Below, one piece after another: positions 36,001 through 46,124 of a stretch of 64,000 nt of DNA. The notes below the pieces were generated by a model. It did not search any database, was not told the origin of the DNA, and saw nothing but the letters and a program-made list of their open reading frames with translations. This DNA comes from Branchiostoma floridae (lineage: Eukaryota; Chordata; Leptocardii; Amphioxiformes; Branchiostomatidae). The stretch's first letter is position 1. Each line of letters begins with the position of its first letter. The stretch lies in assembly GCF_000003815.2 (NCBI RefSeq), contig NC_049988.1, forward strand, positions 9,782,985-9,846,984, read 5' to 3'. The translations under genes were made by a program, and so were the position numbers.

Positions 36001-38901
36001 ACTGGAGCAAAATACGTCTGGACAAGAATTTCTACAAGTTAGGGGCCCTAACCTTTGACATATTACCCAAGATGCAACTTGCTGCACACACATTGTGTTA
36101 TGATCTGGCTTGTGCTGGCATGTCTTCTTCCTGTAGTGCCACCTAGCAATTCAAAGTGGAACCAACCAGTCAGTATTGGCCTAAAGAACATGGCAGAACT
36201 ATCAAATCTTTGGCCGTGCAACAAAGAAATGTATAATCCAATATGTTAAAAAATACCTACCTAACATTTCCAGAAAAGACAAAGATGGTGACAGGATTTT
36301 TAAAGCAGTAGGGCAAAAAGACCCAAAGTCAGGAGACTGTTCAAAGAAAAAAGTCAAAGATGAAATGTCTTCTAGCTAAAATTTGATGATTTCGATAGTG
36401 ACCTACTTTTGGGATCCTTGCAGGAAGTCAAACTAGTTTGCAGTTTCTAGTAAAGAACTGTTAGCAACCTGATAGTTTGCAGGTAGTATTTAGACCCATT
36501 TCACATCATGCTTGCATCTATATACATATGTACACAATGGATAACCTGCTTCTTAAACCCTTTTGCCCTACTTCAGTGGTTTGCTCATGTGCGTCCCAAG
36601 TTGGAGTACCAGCCAGACTTTGGGGTGGAACAGTTGACTCCTGGTGAGATGTGTAGGGAATGGATCAGCACCTACATCATGCCTCCGGAATCACGGCTTA
36701 TCAGAGGTGAGTGTACATGTACTCAGTGTAGTCTGTGTAACACAAACTCTGCTGTCTGGGGCTGTAACTGGCTCCTCCCCGCTAGGCCAGCGGGATGTTG
36801 GGTGGGCTGCTGTATGAGCAAGGAGGTTAATAACCTCCTTGGTATTAGCGAGATTTAATGACAGGCTAAGGTGTGTGTGCATTGTTTTTTTTTCCTTTGT
36901 ATGCAAATAGAGGCCATTTGCATGTACAGTCATGTGGACAGGTGGTCACTGTTAATGGGAGAAATTATGGAAGGACCACCAAAAAGTGGTCACATTTGCC
37001 AGGTGTTCTTTATGTACATTGTACATGTGTAGAGGTATTCACTAATGTGCAGATTTGACTGTACTTTATTAGAATGTCTTTGATGTTATTTTTCATGTAA
37101 GGAATTTGAAAGTGACGTAGAGAATTTTTCAAAACATTCACTTTCTTTTCTTTCATTACTCCTATCCAGTGAGGATAAATGCCTTCACCTCAGAGGTGAT
37201 GCTGGTTGAACAGCTGAAGCACAACCAGATCTTGGACCACAGGGTTCACTTCAGGTGGGGGGCATGCCCTCTGTCGAGGGTTGTCTATTGTGTCTCTAGA
37301 TTGGGAGTTTTTCCAAGTTGTAGATATTCAAGTCTATCAATATGATGGTTGACAAATACCAGTTTGAGCCTTCACTGATTTAAGTATCATGGTTAGGGGA
37401 TGCCACATTTAGTTTCAAAGGAGTAATTTTTTTTTAAACTAGATGTTGTAGCCTGGGAAAACTTTATTAACCATTATGTCAACTTTTCCTCTCAGTTTGC
37501 ATGTGAAAAAGATTGTATCAAGAGTTCAACAAAAAATCGGTAGCCATGCGGGATGCCATCCTAAACTTCACTACAACAATGGCTGTACACAATGTACATG
37601 TGCAGCAGATTTCTGACACCTACCAAAACATTATGATTAAAACTGAGTTGGCCTGATTTGGCTGCAGTATTGAAGGGTCACCTATAAGAAGAGGAACCCC
37701 ACATATTTGGGCTAGTTCATCACCTGGCATCCTCACCTTAAAGTTTGAATGTGATGGTGTTTCTCAAGACTAGTTGTAGGGGAAGTTTGGAAGCCTTTGT
37801 AAACTGAGATGGCACCCCGGCCAAAAAAATTGGTAGCAGAAGATAATACACCAAAACTTACTGTTCTGTGGTTGTTTCTCAGCCCAGCGACAGCCATGAA
37901 GATGTTACTGAGCATCCTTGAGAAGGTACAGAGTCTTCCACCAGGACACTTCCTCCTCACTCACAACCCAGGAGACGTGCACATCTGTATCTACCAAGGC
38001 CTGGACTCTTCAGCAGCAAAGAAGTATGTTTTAAGTTACCCAAAAAATCACTCTTTTGTAAAAAAATGTATGGGTGCTCTATTAAACAGGTTGACTTCTT
38101 CTATATAAGTACATTGTATTAGGGAAGATAATTGAATTGATTTCCGGAACTGACACATGTAGTCATGGCTGTTCTTTGTTGTTTTCCTGCAGGAATGGCA
38201 GGTATGTGTAGTCTTGTCATTTTGTTTTCTGTAAATTCATGCATCTTCAGAAGGAGTTTATTTTACGTCAGTGAAGTGGGAGGGGAGGGGCTTTCATGGT
38301 GTTTGAATTTTAAACAATTGTTTAAAACAGTAGGAATACAATGGAACTTTGTTGTGACTTCACAGTTAAGTCTGTGAAAATAACCCACCACAATACTTAT
38401 TCACAGTGTTATCCCTTTCTCCCCACCCCAGAGGAGCCTATGACCTCCACAGTGCTCACCAGCAGGCAGCAGCCACGCCCACCACAGAGACACGCCCACC
38501 TTGGGTACCACTGGACCCCAGCATCATCCTGCCTCAGGTAGGGCCTTAGCAACAGGCCGACGCCTGGCAACAAGGATGGCAGCACACACATTATAGATGT
38601 CAACAGAATTGTATGGGGAGGGAAGTATTGTAACAGTTGTTATGATTAATCAAGTTCATGTTGTCCCATTTAGTTGCATCCAGAAAGAATAGTACATGTA
38701 GTTACATCGATGTAGGTTAGACATTCAGGTAATAATGTGTAGTTCCTTCAATTTCTTTTGTTCTCTTTGCAGCACTGGCAGAATGGGCGAGTTCCAGCGA
38801 CTTTTGAACCCCGACCTCCGAACCCTCCCCCTGGCAAACAGTGGCAGCCACAGGCTGGCAAAAAGAAGGGCAAGAAAAAGAAGAAAAGCAAACAGACGTA
38901 A
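26566..38901 (+). CDS. ICE2: ICE2/NARG2, little elongation complex subunit 2
   Basis: Fifteen exons join in phase: 26566-26579, 27018-27125, 27362-27635, 29175-29294, 29660-29800, 30115-30243, 30492-30651, 32832-34268, 34366-34646, 36577-36706, 37170-37254, 37883-38023, 38193-38201, 38432-38537, 38773-38901. The product has 1087 aa; human ICE2 has 982. Family marks are MELNWDAP at the start, PRIPFPRLSSLTHVEQ, the region LLDNHAPHYQEQWELPV followed by IIDKPLPKKKITTREKN, and the C-terminal NARG2_C region with YSLMSFGKLLLLVRSE, INAFTSEVMLVEQL and PPWVPLDPSIILPQ. The 1.4-kb exon 8 codes an acidic, Ser/Lys/Glu-rich, presumably disordered middle. The protein ends in a Lys-rich tail (KKKGKKKKKSKQT). 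ICE2 works with ELL, EAF and ICE1 in RNA polymerase II transcription of snRNA genes. Three large transposons sit in its introns 3, 7 and 9. Confidence 0.95.
27784..29027. mobile_element. non-autonomous DNA transposon A (ICE2 intron 3)
   Basis: 1244 bp. Ends are related inverted G/C-rich repeats (GGGGGCCCCAAAG and the complement of CTTGGGGGCCCTC), flanked by TAATAT on both sides (27778-27783 and 29028-29033), a 6-bp target duplication. Next to the ends lie repeated subterminal words of the type CGTAGAGCGTAATCGG and CGTATTACGTAG (about 27806, 27833, 27864, 27920, 28932, 28959, 28990). The interior holds four copies of a shared module in minus sense, anchored on ATGCAGGAAAT-type words at 28041, 28228, 28423 and 28626 (spacing 187, 195, 203). 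No transposase frame is present. Confidence 0.85.
30001..30035. repeat. (TA)n microsatellite in ICE2 intron 5
   Basis: An uninterrupted run of TA dinucleotides, about 17 units, shortly followed by a short (CAT)n run (about 30042-30058). Both lie within about 110 bp upstream of the acceptor of exon 6 (30115). Confidence 0.95.
30663..32196. mobile_element. non-autonomous DNA transposon B (ICE2 intron 7)
   Basis: 1534 bp. Terminal inverted repeats of about 47 bp begin GGGACCGTACGGC and run through GAGGGCCGGTCGCCAG with few mismatches. TAA is duplicated at 30660-30662 and 32197-32199. The neighbouring tandem copy of the same intron sequence at about 32259-32263 preserves the empty-site reading GATAATAGG, which confirms the 3-bp duplication. 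Subterminal repeats of the type TTTTTGCTTGGCCCTCCCCC stand in three copies near each end. The interior has copies of the shared module in plus sense (anchor TTGACCCTCT near 31591 and 32002, a diverged one near 31778, and a partial one near 31420). TNA duplications are typical of PIF/Harbinger elements, so that superfamily is the best guess. No transposase frame. Confidence 0.88.
32200..32560. repeat. tandem array made from the ICE2 exon 7 / intron 7 boundary
   Basis: About five units of about 60 bp. The first copies read GAGTCAACAGCAACAG/GTGTGTGATAAT (junction 32254/32255) and GAGTCAACATCAACAG/GTTTGT (32314/32315), against the real exon end GAGTCAGCAGCAACAG/GTGTGTGATAA (30651/30652). Later copies (near 32371, 32463 and 32524) have lost the GT or the AG. 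Each unit therefore consists of about 27 bases of exon 7 and about 33 bases of intron. Between copies 3 and 4 lies the palindrome at 32415-32441. Confidence 0.8.
32415..32441. repeat. 27-bp palindrome
   Basis: CAAGGACGTTAT and its exact complement ATAACGTCCTTG are separated by GAT. A sister palindrome with a compensatory base pair stands at 36819-36841. Confidence 0.85.
34742..35968. mobile_element. non-autonomous DNA transposon C (ICE2 intron 9)
   Basis: 1227 bp. Inverted ends GAGGGTCTGCATG (34742-34754) and its complement (35956-35968) are flanked by GTACAT on both sides (34736-34741 and 35969-35974), an exact 6-bp target duplication. Subterminal words of the type GGTAACGCTTAACGGTGAAT are repeated three times at the left and about six times at the right. 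The interior has copies of the shared module in plus sense (anchors GACCCTCT at about 35163, GACCGTCTGAAACGCC at about 35367, a partial copy near 35545, and GACCCTTTGAGACGCC at about 35700). The subterminal repeats resemble those of element A (GAATT, then CGT..AGCGTT..CGG), so A and C look like subfamilies of one group. No transposase frame. Confidence 0.88.
36819..36841. repeat. 23-bp palindrome
   Basis: CAAGGAGGTTA and its exact complement TAACCTCCTTG are separated by one base. It lies in ICE2 intron 10, 113 bp after exon 10. Confidence 0.85.
38193..38201 (+). CDS. ICE2: 9-nt microexon of ICE2
   Basis: GAATGGCAG lies between TTGTTTTCCTGCAG and GTATGTG. Upstream exon 12 ends in phase 2 (AA) and exon 14 starts in phase 2, so the nine bases add K-NG-R and keep the frame. 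Exon 12 spliced straight to exon 14 would also be in frame, so only the residues corresponding to the vertebrate DGK/TRTAYNL region would change. The fit of both splice sites and of the local alignment (NGRGAYDLHSAH against the vertebrate TAYNLYKTH) supports it. Confidence 0.7.
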
Positions 38902-39470
38902 TCTACTATTTCACTATAAAGCAGACACTAAACTTTTGCATTAGGAATTTTGCTTTACCTACATTGCAGATCTAACAAAACACTCTCACTCACTCACTCA
39001 CTCACCCACTCTCTGGTTTAACCATGAAATTTTAAGAAAAAGATCTGAATACGAGAGTTCCATATGCTTTGTATATTTTTATTTTCTACACATGTATGTA
39101 CATGTACAAATACTAAATGCTTTGCTAACTCACTGTCCATTGTACAGTGTCAAACATATACAGATTCCAAGCAAAAAATCAACTCAGGCTTGTCCAAGTT
39201 TCATCTACATGTGTACATATTCTGTTCTTAGTTTACATAAATTACATTGATGCTTTCCATAATGTAAGCTTATCCCAATGTTGGACTTTTACGAAGCACC
39301 AAATAGACAATAGTAACCTTAAGATCAGTATTTTCCCTATGAGAACAGAATACAGCATGGAATATTAACCATGTTTCATCAACCTGTCATGTTTGAGCAA
39401 TGCCATGGGATGCTCTTTATTTGATAAAACTCAAACAAAAACATTAATAAAATACTTTGATGATAAAAAA
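38902..39470 (+). terminator. ICE2 3' UTR and poly(A) signal
   Basis: The ICE2 stop is TAA at 38899-38901. An AATAAA stands at 39446-39451, giving a 3' UTR of about 560 nt. It includes a short (CACT)n run near 38982-39005. A further AATAAA on this strand occurs near 39714. Confidence 0.55.
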
Positions 39471-40720
39471 GAGGATTCAATGTGCATTTTACTTAGATGC
39501 AACAGATGGTAATTTTCTATCAGCCAAAAAGCTTTACCCAATACAAACTACAAACACTAGCAATGGCTCATACCGGTAACATGCTTTGTTTTCGTCTCCT
39601 CATTAAGAAATGGTGTGGCTGATACAACAAGCAAAGAAAATGCACAACATTTATGATAAAATAACCACTACATTCTAAACAAGTCAGGAGTTTCATCAAC
39701 CATGTCAGTAAACAATAAAGGAAAGAAACACACGGCTCCTTGCATGGAATTCTCTCATAAGTTTCAGCAGCAAATTTAACACAACAGCCAGATATACAAT
39801 GTACACCATAATCCACCATCCAAAAGAAATTTCAATTTCTTCTCTAATTCCAAACGAATCATATGCATAATTGTGGCTGAACTGTTATTTTTATTACGTG
39901 ATGAAATCTGATATGTACTGATTGCATCCATAATCTTAACTACTACACATTTCATAAGGACCAGGAAAAATATTGTAGGACAAAATTTTCAGGGTTCTTT
40001 TGTTATGAAATTTTTAGGTTTTGTACAGTCAAATATACATGTCGGCTACACAGCAATGTACAGATTTTTACAAAATGGTGCACATCTAGAGGAAATCTAT
40101 GATTTCAAATCTTGTGCATTTACAAAGTCAGGGCATGGATAAACTGAAAGCAGGAAAATAGACTGCAATCTTGAAACTTTACACTAATCTGGTGATATCG
40201 AGATGGTGACAGCTTTTTCTGGTGCACAAAGTGAAATCATACAAATGCCTTTCCCCTAAAACATGAAACAAAAGGAAGGCAGGAAGAAATTCTTTCAGTC
40301 ACAAATGGCAAATCAGGCTATCAAAGGCAAATTATATCATGCATTCTGAAGTCTATTCTTGAAATTGAATTTATCACAAGCTTAACACCATGGATGCCTT
40401 GCAATACTTCTGTAAAGCCATCCCGATATTGGTAAAACCTGTATAAAGTTGGCCGGAGATGACAGAACTATTTGTACTGCATCCCTCCTGAACTTTTACA
40501 TATGGCAGCTTTTAGACATTTCTGTAATGTATTATGGTGCTTCCTGAGCAAAATGTACCCACTGATGTTCAAATAATCAATATTTTTCACATGAACATGT
40601 CTTACTATTTGGTTCCCTGAAAACTGTAGTACATGTATCACAGTTTGTCTAAATAAAATCTTTTCACTAAAACTGGAAGAGCTCATAGCTGAAAACTGGA
40701 TCTGCGTCTTGGCTGTCGCT
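39416..40720 (-). terminator. INSIG 3' UTR with candidate poly(A) signals
   Basis: Downstream of the INSIG stop (minus strand) AATAAA occurs at 39895-39890 and at 39421-39416. If the distal signal is used, the end of the INSIG transcript overlaps the end of ICE2, whose own signal is at 39446-39451 on the other strand. Confidence 0.5.
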
Positions 40721-43700
40721 TCACTCAACCTTTTCCTTGTTGGTCGGATCATACTGCAAGAAGAACAGGATGACATTAAAGCTGATGACAAAATTCTGGA
40801 AACAACAGTCATAATATATCTTTTTTTCAAATAAATAAAAAATGGGGAAAAGTGCCAATGAAGAAAGTTATTGCTATACTTTATTATATAGAAGTAAGGA
40901 TCTATTTGGAAAGAATCACAATTGTGCATTCATTTGTTACTTGTATTCTTGAGCCTGTAGCTGGTACAATGCAAAATCATGAAACCCTGGGACAATTTAA
41001 CTGACCAAATTTTAGTATTGCCCTCTGTTTTTGTCTCTTGATTCTCTCCTAGAACTACTAGAATATTTTCACCATCCCTGTAATGCAAGTTTTCCGCTGT
41101 ATTCTGTGTATCTTTCGTGACCTAGTTGTCACTCCAAACAAGGCAGTGAATTGACAACTTCCAGATCACATGCATCACATGCTTTCTGGCACGGACTCCT
41201 TTTTAAATATTGCTGGTCCATTTTCCATGTGTCACAAGTAAGCAGTCTTAAATGAGAAAACCAGTCTTACTGGTTTATAATTGATGGGAATAATCCAAGA
41301 GTAATAAGTGCTTGCAATAGTTGACACTAAAGTGCATAGTACAGGTATTTTAAATCCCAGCAGTTCTGCTCTGTGAATTTTGTGAATTATCTACTTAAAA
41401 ACTTAGCAAATTAACATTCACCCTGCTAAAATATCCATACAACAAAACCAAATTAGAATGCTGGGTGACCTCTAGCACGTTAAAGGTTAAACGGTCCTTT
41501 CATGTTACTTTGCAAAATATTTGAAGGTCAAACATGGATACACCCTTGCCATAAAGAGCTATACATGTCCCAAAATTGTCCTCCCAAAATAGGCTTTGGC
41601 GGTGAGAGAATAGTTCTCATGTGACTGAAATATTGAAGGAAATCCTCCCACACTTCGTAGCCAACCTCAGGAGTAGCTTAATGGTGATCAATTCTAACAA
41701 TAACCAACAACGCTCTTATGGAATAGATCGTTTTCACAATGACGTCACAGTCGCGTTCGAACGTTCGAACGGCCATGTTGGATGATAAGCTGCTCGATCT
41801 CCATACGGCTGTGTTGCGCGTGGTGGACTCGTTCGTGGAAAGAAAGTTTTTTAATTCGGAAACGGGCTGGATGTTTGCCGTGCGAACTGCGACTTCCATG
41901 AAAACAGCATACGGCCTACTCAATGTTTCTAGTTAACAACTTTCCTTACAGTGCATCCTTTTTTAGTTTGATTAACAACATGAGCCCCGGCCCGGAGTTT
42001 GCGTTATACAGACTAATGCTCTTGGGCTGAAAGTTGGTTTCTGGCACGGGGTATGTCACGGACGCAAAGGCCCTGTCACACAAAAACAAGCTGTAAATGA
42101 TATTTTTATCAGTATGCGCCTGATATTCTGTCGAAAATCAAGCAAATTTCAGAAACTACCAAATAACTGAAGTTCCAAGGGAGATAGTCATTAAAACTGG
42201 GCGGTCTCGCTCCGTTCACACTTGTGTGCACATGAAAATGGAAAAAAAAAAAAGGAAATGACGCGCAGTGGCACGGCGCAGTGTGGTCGTTTTCCTTTTT
42301 ACACGGACAAAAAAAGCGCCCTAGGACACGGGCGGAAAATATAATTAGACAAATAACATACCAGAGAAGTTAGATAGCTGGGTCGCAAACCGTATTCCTC
42401 AGTCACTTAACTCCCCTGACATATCATCTGTCTATATCTGTCTAATTTCTACTAAAGATCCAGTGCCCCGTGGGGCTTGATAGAGGCTAAAGGTGGGGTC
42501 ACACCTGCGTTTATATTCAAGTCCGTTTGAGGTGCGTATGAAGCTCTTAGTCTCTACCAGGCTCCTCAGGTCGCGGGAAAAATAGTACAAATTAGACAAA
42601 TATAGATACATAACATGCCAGATGGGTTAGCTGACCGAGAAGTATGGTTAGCGACCCAGCTGACATGTTACCTGTTTACGTTTGTTCAATTTCTATTACT
42701 AGTATTTTTCCAACGACCTGTGGGGCCTGGTGGAGGCAAATACTGCCATGTGCGCCTCATACGGACTTAGATATATACGCAGGTGTGGCCCCAGCCGCCC
42801 CACCTTAAGAATTTCATACGGACCACTGCGTACGAACTTGAATATGTACGCACGTTTGGCGACACCCTTACACAATATTATGACAGCCCAGTTCCGTATC
42901 TCGCATGATTTTAGTACAGAATCGACTTGTCGGGCTTGTCTTCCACTGAGCTCTGTGCTTGTGTTGTGGCAGGGGAAACTTCTACAAGCTTGGTGTAGCT
43001 CCTGTCACCTCCATGCTGTCACTTATACAGTTTGGCACCTGACAAAACATGTGCCAAGCATTCTGAGTTTGAATTTTCAGTATTAAGTGCACAGTCTGCA
43101 GCTGTAACTTCACCTGCCCTGATTACCTTTAATGCTGATTGATCAAATGAATAAATAAAATTATGTTGTTTTTTTTTTTTGTTATTTTGTGAGTAGGGCT
43201 TTCTGTCATCATGGTTCTTTCCTCGTAGACGAGGATGTTCCAATAGGGCTTTCAAATACACGCACAAACCTAATCACTATTCCGCTGACCCCCACTATCC
43301 GCTTGGCGGCTTGCCTCACGGAGTTATGGTCGGGGAAGCGCCAAATCTTGTCCCGTAAGGCAAGCGGATAGTGGGGGCAGTTGGATAATGGGGCAGGTAT
43401 AAAGCTCGTGCGCGCGTGCGTTGGGGCACCGGTAGCTAGTTCTCAGTGCGCTGCCTCTATGAAAGAAGTTCATAATTATGTAGTCTCAGGGTAGGGGCAG
43501 CGGATGGCCGGGTATTCCACGATTCCACCATCGAAACCATCGTTATAGATCGTTGAATGCCGTTTTTTTAAGCATATGGATCAAGACGTATTTATGCAAC
43601 TGTGTCATGATATCTAGCCTTGGCTACATCACTTAATGTTTCCCAGTACGGAGACAAAACAGCACACTTGAACCCTCTGCAAGTAACTTTGATAGCGCCG

Positions 43701-46124
43701 TTCTGTTCTATTCATCCAGGTTATCATCCAACATGGCGCCCACGCGTGATAGAACGGTTTTCGAACGTTCTGTGAAAACGATCTATTAACAGAAATCAAA
43801 GCAATTTTCAGGACACGGAACATATAAGTTATTCCTCTTGTGTGTTAAAAGGGATAGTCGGCAAATATTTTTACACAAAAGGGTATCTTAGTTATAATTG
43901 AGAAACCAATGATTGTTAAGTTAAAGTGTGTTTCAAATAATTGCAGTGTAATTCAACTCACCAAGGCCAGTTGTCTGCCTATGTTGCCCATCGTGACACC
44001 TCCGGAAAAGAAGATACAGGGTAGCCAGGAACGAACGTACAAGAAGTCTGGTTCTGTGTATCTGAAAAAAAAACATGTACTTTTATTGTTTTTGTTGGCA
44101 AGGCATTTTCTGTATAAATTATATCACATGCATGTAATGTACTGTTTGTGTATCGTCTAATGAAAATCAGCAAAAGGAAGGAAGTACACTTTGTGGTGAC
44201 ACCATCTTCCCTATCACTTCCTGCCTCTCTTTTGACAGTGTATTCAAATAAAAAAGTAGATCTTCGGCCAGACATATCAGACACTATCCAGTATCTTTCG
44301 TCAGTGACACTGGAGAGATCTTCTTGGAGATAGTTTTTAAATACTAGCTATGAAACATCTGACTGTTTCTAAAATCATATCTAGTTGCTTGAGTAACTGC
44401 TTTTTTGCGTATCTTACTATCAGGATGTCTAACCTTGATGTTTCAAATAACTACCTATTAGTATCAAATTAACACACCAAAAATGAAGACTCTGTACATA
44501 GAGTCAATTATCTTTATACCATAGCTATTTCTCCTCTTACCTATATACTCCATGGTAGACCAAGAGTTGTGTAACGAATGTAGCCAGCACAGCAATCAAC
44601 ACTCCGAGTCCGAAGCCGCTCCGTGACCTGTCGAACAGCCACCACATCCCAATAGACATGGCTGCCAGCGTCAACGACAACTGCATGTTGTTGTCAAAAT
44701 TGATTTTCTGGTAGCAGAGTCAAGAATGCTTCCTTTTCTCTTAAGAATTGTTACTGTCGTTCCTTAGCCATAAAAATCATTTTTCAGAGTCTGTCATGCC
44801 TTCTAAATAGGTGCTTGTAGTAAGGTATGTGCTGATTTTCAAACAAGTAGCTCTGTAAATTCATTTATTATTGTAGCATTTTAAGTTAACAGTTTAAACA
44901 GTACTAACAATACTGTTAGTAGTCCATGTACAATAGAAATGCAAATTTGTTGTGTTATGAATTTGTAGTGGAGAGTTAATGGTGAAAATAAAACCACTGC
45001 AAATATTTAAACATATACCGTAAAATGCACAACATTTTTGAAAGGATACAGCACTAGCATGGTTGATTCCTACAAAGACAGCGACACATCTCATGACACT
45101 GGACCACTCCCTCTGGAACCTGTGTGGTTCTCCCAACTTGTTATCCAGACACGGGTACATCAGTCCTATAATGGCTGGAAAATACACATCAAATGTTCAG
45201 TATTGTTCTACATAGCTCATGCAAACTACTGTAATCCACTTTGTCTTCACGGTACCAAACTTTCACGGTCTGAGAAAATTTAACTTGTTCTCGGAACTAA
45301 ATGTTCACTGTCGCGGCAAGTGCACATAAAAAAAGGCTGTGAATTATTTGTTATCAGTAATGATAAGTTCACGTTACATTCGTCACCGTGAAAACCGTGA
45401 ACATAACAGTACATTGAAAAAATCAGGAATTACAGTAACTCATTGTTGTACATTAGAAATGTGGTGGGTTCCAAATAAAGCTGACACACACATGCGTTGA
45501 TGATGCAAAAATTAAAATATTATACAAATACTACAACTTCAGTTTGTGTTGTAATTGCTTTTTTCTATTTCTTATTAAAAAAACCTAACCAAGACCTGGG
45601 TGATTTTGCAGTAAAAAGTAGCAAACTTTGCTTAAGAATAGGAGATACCACCCCTACTTTATAATAGAATGTCCCTTACCTGCTCCTGCTCCACAGGCTG
45701 GTGGTACCCACCAGGCGGACTGGAACATTGTAATCATGACCTCAGGGGGGAACAGGGTCACTTTTCTTTGCACCTGCATAGGTAAACAGGGGAAAATGGA
45801 CATTTAGAAATATTTCCCACTAAAGCTTTAAGTTCAAGCCTGGGAAAGAAGCTTTAGTGCATAAAAAACAGCAGTAAGATTAACTATTCTTTGTCATTGT
45901 AATAATCCAATTGTAAGTTAATACAAAACTTGGTCTGCATACACCTTTACCTTGTTTAAAGTTGAACCAATTTTACTTGTTGCGATGTAAAACATTTGGC
46001 ACTTTTACTCCTGTATACATACCTGAAGTAGGTTGAGCACGATGGTCAGGAGTCCCCCCACCATGAAGAGTACTGACCCTCGCATCAGCACATGTAAACC
46101 TTTCAGCACCCGAGCAGCCACCAT
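40721..46124 (-). CDS. INSIG: INSIG, ER sterol-sensing anchor of SCAP
   Basis: Six coding exons in phase: 46124-46023, 45773-45680, 45174-45050, 44707-44541, 44061-43962, 40753-40721; 206 aa. An in-frame TAA 15 nt upstream supports the start ATG at 46124. The protein is membrane-embedded throughout and aligns with human INSIG2: [62 protein letters not shown] and [21 protein letters not shown]133 in the FDRSRSG loop matches the aspartate needed for SCAP regulation in mammals (D149 of INSIG2). The C-terminus NKEKVE is a canonical K-x-K-x-x COPI retrieval signal, at the same place as the vertebrate KxHxx. INSIG binds SCAP and HMG-CoA reductase in the ER when sterols are high and restrains SREBP processing. 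The N-terminus is about 17 residues shorter than in human INSIG2. Only one INSIG gene is seen, so no 1/2 assignment is made. Confidence 0.95.
41722..43787. mobile_element. 2.07-kb composite element in INSIG intron 5
   Basis: The ends match in inverse orientation: AATAGATCGTTTTCAC at 41722-41737 and its complement at 43772-43787, followed inward on both sides by a TTCGAACGTTC-type word and by GGCCATGTTGGATGATAA (41771) or its near complement (about 43720-43738). No clear target duplication is seen. Inside lie further inverted repeats, e.g. 42490-42540 against 42750-42800 (ACACCTGCGT, AAGTCCGT) and a perfect hairpin at 43286-43382, so it looks like nested miniature elements. No transposase frame. 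Confidence 0.7.
43286..43382. repeat. hairpin inside the INSIG intron 5 element
   Basis: CTGACCCCCACTATCCGCTTG at 43286-43306 is answered by CAAGCGGATAGTGGGGGCAG at 43362-43381, an almost perfect 20-bp stem; GGCTTGCC and GGCAAGC words lie further inside. It looks like an independent miniature element nested in the larger one. Confidence 0.75.
44225..44425. mobile_element. degraded Penelope-like 3'-end fragments in INSIG intron 4
   Basis: The word TTTCGTCAGTGACACTG (44297-44313) and, about 40 bp on, GAAACATCTGACTGTTTC (44352-44369) with GTTGCTTGAGTAACTG (44384-44399) match the element fragment at 55500-56110. The second part is in the opposite orientation to the first. The minus strand has a CTGACGA box (44304-44298) followed by a short stem, but GATA replaces the GAAA expected in a hammerhead. 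Confidence 0.5.

Noticed and set aside
41678-41936. Opposite frames across 41678-41936
   Set aside because: They lie in the terminal inverted repeat of the INSIG intron 5 element.
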